This document shows, piece by piece, positions 41,541 to 50,054 of a DNA stretch of 64,000 nt. Source of the stretch: an uncultured Rhodoferax sp. (GTDB lineage: Bacteria > Pseudomonadota > Gammaproteobacteria > Burkholderiales > Burkholderiaceae_C); assembly GCF_946221635.1 (NCBI RefSeq), contig NZ_CAMIHB010000014.1:45774-109773 (forward strand), given 5' to 3'. Below the pieces are notes generated by a model that saw nothing but the letters and a program-made list of their open reading frames with translations, did not search any database and was not told the origin of the DNA. Within the stretch, counting starts at the first letter, position 1; each line of letters opens with the position of its first letter. The position numbers and the translations under genes were made by a program.

Positions 41541-42935
41541 ATGCGCCTTACAAACCCTGTTCGCACCGAGCGAGACACCTTCGGCCCCATTGCGGTCCCC
41601 GCCGACCGGCTGTGGGGGGCGCAGACGCAGCGTTCGCTGCAGAACTTCGACATTTCGGGCGAACGCCAGCCGGTGGAAATCATCAAGGCCCTGGCACAGG
41701 CCAAGCGCTGCGCCGCCCGCGTGAACCAGGCCCTGGGCCTGCAGGACGCGGCCAAGACGGCGGCGATCGTGGCTGCGGCCGACGAGGTGATCGCCGGGCG
41801 GCACCCGGACGAGTTCCCGCTGGTGGTGTGGCAAACCGGCTCAGGCACGCAGACCAATATGAACGTCAACGAGGTGCTGGCCAACCGCGCCAGCGAGCTG
41901 CTGGGCGGCGAGCGCGGGGAAGGGCGGCTGGTGCATCCCAATGACGATGTGAACCGCAGCCAGTCCAGCAACGACGTGTATCCCACGGCCATGCATGTGG
42001 CGGCGGTGGACGCCATCACCCACCGGCTGCTGCCCGCCATTGCCACCCTGCGCGCCACGCTGGCGCAGAAGGCGGCCGCGTTTGGTGCCATCGTGAAGAT
42101 AGGCCGCACCCATCTGCAGGACGCCACGCCGCTCACGCTGGGGCAGGAGTTCTCGGGCTATGTGGCGCAGCTGGCCCATGGCGAGGCCCATGTACGCGCT
42201 GCGCTGCCGCATCTGTGCGAACTGGCCCTGGGCGGCACGGCGGTGGGCACGGGGCTGAATGCGCCCCAGGGCTATGCCGAAGCGGTGGCGGCGGAACTGG
42301 CCGCGCTGACCGGGCTACCGTTCGTGACCGCGCCGAACAAGTTCGAGGCCCTGGCCAGCGTGGACGCGCTGGTGCATGCGCATGGCGCGCTCAAGACGCT
42401 GGCCGCCAGCCTCATGAAGATTGCCAACGACGTGCGCTGGCTGGCCAGCGGCCCGCGCAGCGGCATTGGCGAACTCACCATCCCCGAGAACGAGCCCGGC
42501 TCCAGCATCATGCCGGGCAAGGTCAACCCCACGCAGAGCGAGGCCCTCACCATGCTGGCCGCGCAGGTGTTTGGCAACGATGTGGCGATCAACTTTGGCG
42601 GGGCCTCCGGCAACTTCGAGCTCAATGTGTTCCGCCCTCTGGTGGCGCACAACTTCCTGCAGAGCGTGCGGCTGCTGGCCGATGGCATGCGCAGTTTCAA
42701 CGACCACTGCGCCGTGGGCATAGAACCCAACCATCCGCGCATTGCCGAGCTGGTGAGCCGCTCGCTGATGCTGGTGACGGCGCTGAACCCGCACATCGGC
42801 TACGACAAGGCGGCCTTCATCGCCAAGAAGGCGCACAAGGAAGGCAGCAGCCTGCGCGAGGCAGCCATTGCCAGCGGCTACCTGAGCGCCGAGCAGTTCG
42901 ACCAGTGGGTGGTGCCGGCCCAGATGACAGGATGA
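41541..42935 (+). CDS. fumC: class II fumarate hydratase
   Basis: 464-residue iron-independent fumarase. The family signature is present as GSSIMPGKVN; the substrate-binding TGSGTQTNMNVNEV and HPNDDVNRSQSSND are seen, and the catalytic His is in GRTHLQDATPL. It performs the same reaction as the divergent fumA product but is oxygen-stable. Confidence 0.97.
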   Translation: MRLTNPVRTERDTFGPIAVPADRLWGAQTQRSLQNFDISGERQPVEIIKALAQAKRCAARVNQALGLQDAAKTAAIVAAADEVIAGRHPDEFPLVVWQTGSGTQTNMNVNEVLANRASELLGGERGEGRLVHPNDDVNRSQSSNDVYPTAMHVAAVDAITHRLLPAIATLRATLAQKAAAFGAIVKIGRTHLQDATPLTLGQEFSGYVAQLAHGEAHVRAALPHLCELALGGTAVGTGLNAPQGYAEAVAAELAALTGLPFVTAPNKFEALASVDALVHAHGALKTLAASLMKIANDVRWLASGPRSGIGELTIPENEPGSSIMPGKVNPTQSEALTMLAAQVFGNDVAINFGGASGNFELNVFRPLVAHNFLQSVRLLADGMRSFNDHCAVGIEPNHPRIAELVSRSLMLVTALNPHIGYDKAAFIAKKAHKEGSSLREAAIASGYLSAEQFDQWVVPAQMTG

Positions 42936-42939
42936 GAAT

Positions 42940-42981
42940 GCTATTGATTTGGTAGCTGCTGGCGCAATATTGACGGGGGCG
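42940..42981 (-). repeat. 42-bp dispersed repeat, copy F (after fumC)
   Basis: Minus-strand copy: reading the reverse strand, CGCCCCCGTC leads to AATATTGCGC and the end is CAATAGC. It starts 4 bp after the fumC stop. Confidence 0.8.
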
Positions 42982-43079
42982 AATGGCTGAAATGGCTTGA
43001 ATGCCCCCTCAGTCAGTGAGGTGTAAGTGGCTGGGCCGACGATTCCGCCAGTTTTTCAATAATTCCGAGGAGACAACCC

Positions 43080-45077
43080 GTGAGTGCACCGTCATCTGCC
43101 ATTGAATCCATGCTGGTTGAAAACCGCGTGTTCCCGCCCAGCGAGGCCATGGTCCAGGCCGCACGCATTTCCGGCATGGAGGGCTACAACGCCTTGTGCG
43201 CCGAGGCCGAGAAAGACTTCGAAGGCTTCTGGGCCAAGCTGGCGCGCGAGAACGTGGTGTGGAACAAACCCTTCACCCGCACGCTGGACGAATCCAATGC
43301 CCCCTTTTACAAGTGGTTTGACGACGGCGAGCTGAACGCCTCCGCCAACTGCCTGGACAAGCACATCGGCACCCCCACCGAGAACAAGACTGCGGTCATC
43401 TTCGAAGCCGACGACGGCACCGTTACCAAGACCACCTACAAGGAGCTGCTGGCCCGCGTGAGCCAGTTTGCCAACGCGCTCAAGGCCGACGGCATCCAGA
43501 AGGGTGACCGCGTGCTGGTCTACATGCCCATGACGCTCGAAGGCGTGATCGCCATGCAAGCCTGCGCCCGCATCGGCGCGACCCACAGCGTGGTGTTCGG
43601 CGGCTTCTCGGCCAAGGCCTTGCAGGAGCGCATCATCGACGCCGGCGCCGTGGCCGTCATCACCAGCAACTACCAGATGCGCGGCGGCAAGGAGTTGCCG
43701 CTCAAGGCCATCGTGGATGAAGGCATCGCCATGGGCGGTTGCGAATCCATCAAGACCGTCTACGTCTTCCAGCGCACGCAGACCGCCTGCAACATGGTGG
43801 CCGGCCGCGACAAGACCTTTGACGAGGCCCTGGCCGGCAAGAGCACCGAGTGCGCACCGGTGCCGGTGGGCGCCGAGCACCCGCTGTTCATCCTCTACAC
43901 CTCCGGCTCCACCGGCAAGCCCAAGGGCGTGCAGCACTCCACCGGCGGCTACCTGCTTTGGGCCAAGCTCACGATGGACTGGACGTTCGATTTGAAGCCC
44001 GAAGACGTGTTCTGGTGCACCGCCGACATCGGCTGGATCACCGGCCACACCTATGTGGCCTATGGCCCGCTGGCCGCCGGCGCCACGCAGATCATCTTCG
44101 AGGGCATCCCCACCTTCCCCAACGCGGGCCGCTTCTGGCAGATGATCGAGCGCCACAAGTGCAGCATCTTCTACACCGCGCCCACGGCCATCCGCTCGCT
44201 CATCAAGGCCGCAGAAGGCGATGCCTCGGTCCACCCCGACCGTTCGGACCTGTCCACGCTGCGCATCCTGGGTTCAGTGGGTGAACCCATCAACCCCGAG
44301 GCCTGGATGTGGTACTACAAGAACGTGGGCCATGAGCGCTGCCCCATCGTCGACACCTTCTGGCAGACCGAGACCGGCGGCCACATGATGACGCCGCTGC
44401 CTGGCGCCACGCCACTGGTGCCCGGCAGCTGCACGCTGCCCCTGCCCGGCATCATGGCCGCCATCGTGGACGAGGTGGGCAATGACATTGCCAATGGCAC
44501 CGGCGGCATCCTGGTCGTCAAGCGCCCCTGGCCGTCCATGATCCGCACCATCTGGAACGATCCCGAGCGCTTCAAGAAGAGCTATTTCCCCGAAGAGATG
44601 GGCGGCAAGCTGTATCTGGCCGGTGACGGCGCCGTGCGCAGCGCGGACCGCGGCTACTTCCGCATCACCGGTCGCATCGACGACGTGCTCAACGTGTCCG
44701 GCCACCGCATGGGCACCATGGAAATTGAGTCGGCGCTGGTCTCCAAGACCGACCTGGTGGCCGAAGCTGCCGTGGTGGGCCGCCCGGACGATCTGACCGG
44801 CGAAGCCATCTGCGCCTTTGTGGTGTTGAAACGCGCGCGCCCCACGGGTGATGAGGCCAAGGCCATTGCCAAGGAACTGCGCGACTGGGTGGCCAAGGAG
44901 ATCGGCCCCATCGCCAAACCCAAGGACATTCGCTTTGGCGAGAACCTGCCCAAGACCCGTTCCGGCAAGATCATGCGCCGCCTGTTGCGCTCCCTGGCCA
45001 AGGGCGAGTCCATCACGCAGGACACCTCGACGCTGGAGAATCCGGCCATCCTGGACCAGCTGGGCCAAGCCTACTAA
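43080..45077 (+). CDS. acs: acetyl-CoA synthetase
   Basis: 665-residue AMP-forming ligase that activates acetate to acetyl-CoA. P-loop-like YTSGSTGKPKGV, the WWF-type TFWQTETGG, and the C-terminal GKIMRRLLR with the acetylatable catalytic Lys. The start is GTG at 43080 following GAGGAGA. It ends in a bidirectional terminator. Confidence 0.97.
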   Translation: MSAPSSAIESMLVENRVFPPSEAMVQAARISGMEGYNALCAEAEKDFEGFWAKLARENVVWNKPFTRTLDESNAPFYKWFDDGELNASANCLDKHIGTPTENKTAVIFEADDGTVTKTTYKELLARVSQFANALKADGIQKGDRVLVYMPMTLEGVIAMQACARIGATHSVVFGGFSAKALQERIIDAGAVAVITSNYQMRGGKELPLKAIVDEGIAMGGCESIKTVYVFQRTQTACNMVAGRDKTFDEALAGKSTECAPVPVGAEHPLFILYTSGSTGKPKGVQHSTGGYLLWAKLTMDWTFDLKPEDVFWCTADIGWITGHTYVAYGPLAAGATQIIFEGIPTFPNAGRFWQMIERHKCSIFYTAPTAIRSLIKAAEGDASVHPDRSDLSTLRILGSVGEPINPEAWMWYYKNVGHERCPIVDTFWQTETGGHMMTPLPGATPLVPGSCTLPLPGIMAAIVDEVGNDIANGTGGILVVKRPWPSMIRTIWNDPERFKKSYFPEEMGGKLYLAGDGAVRSADRGYFRITGRIDDVLNVSGHRMGTMEIESALVSKTDLVAEAAVVGRPDDLTGEAICAFVVLKRARPTGDEAKAIAKELRDWVAKEIGPIAKPKDIRFGENLPKTRSGKIMRRLLRSLAKGESITQDTSTLENPAILDQLGQAY

Positions 45078-45120
45078 AGCAGGGGGCATGGGCGGCCCGC
45101 CGACCGGCCGCCCCTCCCCA

Positions 45121-45160
45121 AAAAAAACCGCTGGAGCATTGCTGCTGCAGCGGTTTTTTT
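45121..45160. terminator. bidirectional terminator between acs and cytochrome c gene
   Basis: Seven A plus CCGCTG (45121-45133) pairs with CAGCGG plus seven T (45148-45160). It serves acs on plus and the cytochrome on minus. Confidence 0.9.
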
Positions 45161-45194
45161 GTGCCCCTTGCGGGGCGGTGGGGACCTGTGGCGC

Positions 45195-45509
45195 TTACTT
45201 GAGGCCCAGAACCCAGGTGGCCAGCTTCTTGGCTTCGGCCTCGTTGACCTGGGAGTTGGCGGGCATGGGGACGGCGCCCCAGGAGCCGCTGCCACCCTTG
45301 ATGATCTTGGCGGCCAGCTTGTCCACGGCGGTCTTGTCGCCCTTGTACTTGGCGGCAACGTCCTTGTAGGCCGGGCCCACCAGCTTCTTGTCGATGGCGT
45401 GGCAAGCCATGCAATTCTTGGAGGTGGCCAAGGCCAGATCCGCAAACGCCGGTGCTGCGGAGAGCAGGGCGGTGGTACTCAATGCCAAGGTAATCAGGGT
45501 TTTTTTCAT
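45195..45509 (-). CDS. periplasmic class I cytochrome c (c-551/c5-like)
   Basis: 104 residues from the ATG at 45509 (GAGG upstream). Signal peptide ending PAFA. Haem site CMACH near residue 33 and axial Met in VPMPANSQV; the C-terminal helix is EAKKLATWVLGLK. Small electron carrier, possibly donating to the cbb3 oxidase encoded 13 kb away. Confidence 0.93.
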   Translation of the reverse strand: MKKTLITLALSTTALLSAAPAFADLALATSKNCMACHAIDKKLVGPAYKDVAAKYKGDKTAVDKLAAKIIKGGSGSWGAVPMPANSQVNEAEAKKLATWVLGLK

Positions 45510-45605
45510 CGAGGCCTCGTGGGTTGGTTTACAGTGTTTCAACGTCATTGTAGTGAGGCTGGTTGACGCAAAGCTTGCGTTGGCGCAAGCCCTGAGGAGC
45601 GTGGT

Positions 45606-45851
45606 ATGTATTTTCTGGGTTTGGGTTTGGTGCTGTTGTTGTTGAAGTACATGGAGATCGGGCCCGTCGCGACCCTGGCGTGGTGGTGGGTGCTGTCGCC
45701 CTTTGGCTTGGCGGTCCTGTGGTGGTGGTGGGCCGACAGCAGTGGCTACACCAAGCGCAAGGCCATGGAGAAGGAAGACGCCCGCAAGCAGGCCCGTATC
45801 GACAAGAACCGCCAAGCGATTGGCACCTTGGGCAGCAAGAAGCGCCGCTGA
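45606..45851 (+). CDS. small Trp-rich protein (TIGR04438 type)
   Basis: 81-residue protein. Two hydrophobic segments rich in Trp (LAWWWVLSPFGLAVLWWWWAD), then a cytoplasmic charged tail (KRKAMEKEDARKQARIDKNR). This is the small Trp-rich family found in Burkholderiales; function unknown. A strong terminator follows, and lgt lies downstream on its own. Confidence 0.85.
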   Translation: MYFLGLGLVLLLLKYMEIGPVATLAWWWVLSPFGLAVLWWWWADSSGYTKRKAMEKEDARKQARIDKNRQAIGTLGSKKRR

Positions 45852-45877
45852 GCGTTCTCTCTGCCGGTTCCCCGGCT

Positions 45878-45901
45878 GCGCCGCCCCTGCGGCGCTTTTT
45901 C
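45878..45901 (+). terminator. intrinsic terminator after the Trp-rich protein gene
   Basis: Stem GCGCCGC / GCGGCGC, loop CCCT, followed by five T. Confidence 0.85.
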
Positions 45902-45943
45902 TTTGCTTCTTCCGGGCATTGGCCTGCGGGCACAATGCAGCCC

Positions 45944-46759
45944 ATGCTGATTCACCCCCAAATCGATCCCGTCGCCCTGCAACTGGGCCCCGTCGCCGTG
46001 CACTGGTACGGCCTGACCTACCTGGTGGCCTTCGCGCTCTTCATGTTCCTGGGCAGCCGGCGTTTGCGCCAGGCGCCGTTCAACACGGCCCCGGCGGGCC
46101 AGGCGCCCTGGACCTTCAAGGATGTGGAAGACATCCTGTTCCTGGGTGTGGTGGGGGTGGTGCTGGGGGGGCGCCTGGGGTACTGCCTGTTCTACAAGCC
46201 GCTGTACTACGCCACCCATCCCCTGGAGGTCTTCTTTGTCTGGCAGGGGGGCATGAGCTTCCATGGCGGCATGCTCGGCGTGATTGCCTCCATGGCCTGG
46301 TACGCGCATTCGCGCAAGCGCTCCTTCTGGCAGGTGGCCGACTTTGTGGCGCCTTGCGTACCGACCGGCCTGGCGGCCGGGCGGGTGGGCAACTTCATCA
46401 ACGGCGAGCTCTGGGGCCGGGTGGCCGATCCTTCGCTGCCCTGGGCCATGGTGTTCCGCGGTGCCGGCGACGTGCCGCGCCACCCTTCGCAGGTTTACCA
46501 GTTCCTCATGGAAGGGCTGCTGCTCTTCGTGCTGCTGTGGTGGTACGCCAGTACGCCGCGCAAGCAGGGGCAGGTGGCGTCCGCATTCTTGTTCGGCTAC
46601 GGTGTGTTCCGCTTCATTGCGGAGTTTTTCCGCGAACCCGATGCCCACCTGGGCCTGCTGAGCCTGGGCATGAGCATGGGGCAGTGGCTGTGCGTGCCCA
46701 TGATCGTGGGCGGCGCCTTGCTGTGGCGCTGGCACGGCGGTCGCGCCACAGCCTCCTGA
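45944..46759 (+). CDS. lgt: prolipoprotein diacylglyceryl transferase
   Basis: 271-residue polytopic enzyme that puts diacylglycerol on the lipobox Cys of prelipoproteins. Lgt signature GRVGNFINGELWGR near residue 145; HWYGLTYLVAFALF near the N-terminus. Start at MLIHPQIDPV (45944); an ATG 9 bp upstream (45935) is possible. Confidence 0.96.
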   Translation: MLIHPQIDPVALQLGPVAVHWYGLTYLVAFALFMFLGSRRLRQAPFNTAPAGQAPWTFKDVEDILFLGVVGVVLGGRLGYCLFYKPLYYATHPLEVFFVWQGGMSFHGGMLGVIASMAWYAHSRKRSFWQVADFVAPCVPTGLAAGRVGNFINGELWGRVADPSLPWAMVFRGAGDVPRHPSQVYQFLMEGLLLFVLLWWYASTPRKQGQVASAFLFGYGVFRFIAEFFREPDAHLGLLSLGMSMGQWLCVPMIVGGALLWRWHGGRATAS

Positions 46760-46810
46760 TCGAGGGTAAACACCGGTCTGGCAAAGCTTGACCGGTGTGC
46801 GGCGCAGATA

Positions 46811-46830
46811 TGTAATTACGCGTAATTACA
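46811..46830. promoter_or_regulatory. perfect 20-bp palindrome, probable GntR operator
   Basis: TGTAATTACGCGTAATTACA, with a third AAATTAC half-site at 46833-46839, just upstream of the GntR-family gene (start 46844). It is very likely the autoregulatory site of the malonate operon. The AT-rich -10 of the promoter probably overlaps it. Confidence 0.7.
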
Positions 46831-46843
46831 GAAAATTACGTCC

Positions 46844-47512
46844 ATGCGCCTGCTCCACAACTCCCTGCACGACGAGGTCGCCGACCGCCTGCGGGTGCGG
46901 ATTTTCGAGGGGCAACTGGTCCCCGGCAGCTTTGTGGACGAAGTGGCCCTGTGCGCCGAGCTGGCGATTTCGCGCACGCCGCTGCGCGAGGCGCTCAAGG
47001 TCTTGGCCGCAGAGGGCCTGGTGCGGCATGAACCGCGCCGTGGCAGCTTCGTCAACCAGGTGACCGAGCAGGACCTGGACGAGATCTTCCCGGTGATTGC
47101 CCTGCTGGAAGGCCGCTGCGCACTGGAGGCCACGCGCAATGCCACGGATGCCGACATCGCCGCGCTGGACAGCCTGCACACCCAGCTGCAGCAGCACGCG
47201 GCGGCCAAGCGCATCACCGACTACTACGCCGTCAACTACGCCATCCACGAGGCCATCATCACCCTGGCTAACAACCGCTGGCTGGCGCAAAGCATTGCCG
47301 ACCTGCGCAAGATCCTCAAGCTGGCGCGCCTGCAGCAGCTGCACGCACCGGGCCGCCTGGAGCAAAGCCTGAGCGAGCACCTGGCCGTGTTCGCCGCCAT
47401 CAAGGCGCGCGATGCCGATGCGGCCGACGCCGCCATGCGCACTCATCTGCTGCGCCAGCGCGAGGCGCTGCGTGAGCTGGCGCGTACCCAGAAAAGCAGG
47501 TTGCTGGCATGA
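46844..47512 (+). CDS. GntR (FadR-subfamily) regulator of malonate genes
   Basis: 222 residues: N-terminal winged HTH (LCAELAISRTPLREALKVLA, GLVRHEPRRGSFV) and an FCD effector domain with metal/ligand His in YAIHEAII and SEHLAVF. Its first position, overlap with mcd (ATGA), and the mat-type operon point to a MatR-like malonate-responsive regulator. Confidence 0.9.
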   Translation: MRLLHNSLHDEVADRLRVRIFEGQLVPGSFVDEVALCAELAISRTPLREALKVLAAEGLVRHEPRRGSFVNQVTEQDLDEIFPVIALLEGRCALEATRNATDADIAALDSLHTQLQQHAAAKRITDYYAVNYAIHEAIITLANNRWLAQSIADLRKILKLARLQQLHAPGRLEQSLSEHLAVFAAIKARDADAADAAMRTHLLRQREALRELARTQKSRLLA

Positions 47513-49008
47513 ACCAGGATTCGTGGATCAACCGCAGCGTGGCGCGGCTGCTGCCCAAGGCTTCCAAGTCAAATGGGGTGGTAGCCCCCGTGGAATCTGC
47601 GCGGACAGCTCCTAAAACAGGAGCAAATGCAGCGTCTGCCGGAGGCGGCAAGCCCGCCGGCACCCCGCGCAGCACGCGCGACCGCCTGGCCGCCACCTTG
47701 CGCCATGCGGGCGAGGCCCTGTCCCCACGCATGCTGCGCCGCACCTTGCAGGAGCTGCAGGCCGTCATTGACGAACGCGTGAGCGAAGTCGAAGGCGGGC
47801 GCCGGGCTGCGGCGCTGATGGCCTGGTACGCGGGGGCCACGCCCGAACGGCGGCTGGACATGTGGCTGCTGATGAGCGAGATGTTCGTGGCCGACCCGCA
47901 CAAGGCCAAGGCCGCGCAGGCCCAGTTTGCCGCCGCCCTGGGCACGCCCGATGAGGCCGCCGCCGAGGTGCTGTACCGCCGCGCCACCGTGTCGCCGCGC
48001 CGCCGCCTGTTGCAGCGTTTCAGTGCCGACGCCACGGGTATCCGCTTCCTGGTGAACCTGCGCGCCGAGATGCAGCCCGCCCTCAAGGCCGACAAGCGCC
48101 TGCAGGCGCTGGACGTGGAGATGGAGTACATGTTCTCCACCTGGTTCGACGTGGGCTTTCTGGAGCTGCGCCGCATCAGCTGGGACTCACCGGCCTCGCT
48201 GGTGGAAAAACTCATCAAATACGAGGCGGTGCACGACATCAAGAGCTGGGCCGATGTGAAGAACCGGCTGGATTCGGACCGCCGTTGCTACGGCTTCTTC
48301 CACCCGCGCCTGCCCGACGAGCCGCTGATCTTTGTGGAGGTGGCACTGGTGGACGCGCTGGCCGACAGCATCACGCCGCTGCTGGACGAATCCGCCGATG
48401 CGGCCGACCTGAACACCGCCACCACGGCCATCTTCTACTCCATCAGCAACACGCAGGACGGCCTGCGCGGCGTGAGCTTTGGGGATTCGCTGATCAAGCG
48501 TGTGGTGGAAACGCTCAAGGCCGAGTTTCCGCGCCTCAAGACCTTTGCCACGCTCTCGCCGATTCCGGGTTTTCGCAGCTGGCTGGGCAAGCACGCCGCC
48601 AGCCAGCTCGACCGCCTCAGCGATACCGAGCGCCAGGAGCTGGGCCGGGCCGTGGGCTTCGAGCCGGTGACGGCGGCGCACTTCCTGGCGGCGGCGGACA
48701 GCGCGCTGACGCTCAAGCCCACTTCGGCCGTGTGCCAGATGCTGCTGCGCTGCGCGGCCCAGTACCTGGGGCGCGAAATGCTGCAGGGCAAGCCGCTGGA
48801 CCCGGTGGCGCGATTCCACCTGGGCAATGGTGCGCGCGTGGAGCGCCTCAACTGGGCCGGCGATCCCTCGCCCAAGGGGCTCAAGCAGTCCTACGGCCTG
48901 ATGGTGAATTACCTCTACGACCTCAAGCGCCTGGACAAACACCGCGAACTGCTCGCCCAGGGCAAGGTGCCCGTGGGGCCTGCCACCAGCGCGCTCTTCT
49001 TTCCGTAA
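47509..49008 (+). CDS. malonyl-CoA decarboxylase
   Basis: 499-residue malonyl-CoA decarboxylase (MatA/MLYCD type) forming acetyl-CoA. The helical N-terminal domain starts after a linker near residue 50; the GNAT-like catalytic domain holds HPRLPDEPLIFVEVALVD and the conserved Ser/His region FYSISNTQDGLRGVSFGDSL. Residues 25-39 are encoded by repeat copy G, in the disordered N-terminal linker. Confidence 0.93.
   Translation: MNQDSWINRSVARLLPKASKSNGVVAPVESARTAPKTGANAASAGGGKPAGTPRSTRDRLAATLRHAGEALSPRMLRRTLQELQAVIDERVSEVEGGRRAAALMAWYAGATPERRLDMWLLMSEMFVADPHKAKAAQAQFAAALGTPDEAAAEVLYRRATVSPRRRLLQRFSADATGIRFLVNLRAEMQPALKADKRLQALDVEMEYMFSTWFDVGFLELRRISWDSPASLVEKLIKYEAVHDIKSWADVKNRLDSDRRCYGFFHPRLPDEPLIFVEVALVDALADSITPLLDESADAADLNTATTAIFYSISNTQDGLRGVSFGDSLIKRVVETLKAEFPRLKTFATLSPIPGFRSWLGKHAASQLDRLSDTERQELGRAVGFEPVTAAHFLAAADSALTLKPTSAVCQMLLRCAAQYLGREMLQGKPLDPVARFHLGNGARVERLNWAGDPSPKGLKQSYGLMVNYLYDLKRLDKHRELLAQGKVPVGPATSALFFP
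47583..47624 (+). repeat. 42-bp dispersed repeat, copy G (inside malonyl-CoA decarboxylase)
   Basis: Sense orientation, 14 codons APVESARTAPKTGA. The 3' end forms a perfect GCTCCT / AGGAGC stem, a compensatory variant of the GCTAT/ATAGC stem seen elsewhere. Confidence 0.85.
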
Positions 49009-49046
49009 CGGTAGGCATTTTTGACAGACAACAACAGGAGACAAGC

Positions 49047-50054
49047 ATGACCCGTATGACCCCCGCCGGCACGCACCGGCGCCAATTTCTGCAGGCTGGC
49101 GCTGGCGTGGCCGCCGGCTGGGCCCTGGCACCGGCCACCAGCCTGGCCCAGGCCGCGCGCTGGCCGGCCAAGCCCGTGACGCTGGTCGTGCCCTTTCCGG
49201 CCGGTGGCGGTACGGATGCGTTTGCGCGCCCCATGTCGGCCCAGTTCGCCAAGCTCACCGGCACCCAGCTGGTGATCGACAACCGCGGCGGTGCAGGCGG
49301 CACGCTGGGCGCCAGCATTGCGTCCAAGGCCGCGCCCGACGGCTACACCCTGTTCATGGGTGCGGTGCACCATGCCATCGCCCCCAGCATGTACCCCAAG
49401 CTGGACTACGACATCCAGAAGGACTTTATCCCCCTGGCGCTGGTGGCCAATGTGCCGCAGGTGCTGGTGGTCAACCCCAGGAATGTGCAGGGCGACTTCA
49501 AGGCCTTCCTGGCGCAGGTGAAGGCCAACCCCGGCAAGATGAACTACGGCTCGGCCGGCGGCGGTACCTCGCACCACCTGGCCGGCGAGCTGTTCAAGCA
49601 GCAGACCAAGACCTTCATCACCCACATTCCCTACCGCGGTGCTGGACCGGCCCTGCAGGACCTGATGGCTGGCAGCGTGGACATGATGTTTGATGGCCTG
49701 GGGTCGTCTGCCGGTCACATCAAGGGCGGGCGCATCAAGGCGCTCATGGTCTCGGGCGCCAAGCGCAGCCCGGCCTTTCCCGACGTGCCCTGCGCGGCCG
49801 AGCTGGGGCTGCCCGATTACACGGTGACGACCTGGTACGGCCTGTGGGCACCCAAGGGCACGCCGGCCGATGTGCAGGCGCGCATCGTGGAAGAGGTGAA
49901 CCGCCTGTCCCAGGCCGATGAGATCAAGACCAGCTGGGCCAGCAACGGCGCGGAGTTTGGCAAACTCACGCCCCAGCAGTTCGGCGCCTTTGTGGCGGCC
50001 GAGGTCAAGCGCTGGGCCGAAGTGGTCAAGGCCTCTGGCGCCAAGCTGGACTGA
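49047..50054 (+). CDS. Bug-family tripartite tricarboxylate receptor
   Basis: 335-residue periplasmic solute-binding protein of the Bug/TctC family, with a twin-arginine-like signal (HRRQFLQAGAGVAAGWALA). Start of the mature fold WPAKPVTLVVPFPAGGGTD, then NRGGAGGTLG, and HIPYRGAGPALQDLMAG. In this operon it most likely captures malonate; no TctA/TctB membrane genes are adjacent. ATG 49047 follows CAGGAG. Confidence 0.93.
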   Translation: MTRMTPAGTHRRQFLQAGAGVAAGWALAPATSLAQAARWPAKPVTLVVPFPAGGGTDAFARPMSAQFAKLTGTQLVIDNRGGAGGTLGASIASKAAPDGYTLFMGAVHHAIAPSMYPKLDYDIQKDFIPLALVANVPQVLVVNPRNVQGDFKAFLAQVKANPGKMNYGSAGGGTSHHLAGELFKQQTKTFITHIPYRGAGPALQDLMAGSVDMMFDGLGSSAGHIKGGRIKALMVSGAKRSPAFPDVPCAAELGLPDYTVTTWYGLWAPKGTPADVQARIVEEVNRLSQADEIKTSWASNGAEFGKLTPQQFGAFVAAEVKRWAEVVKASGAKLD

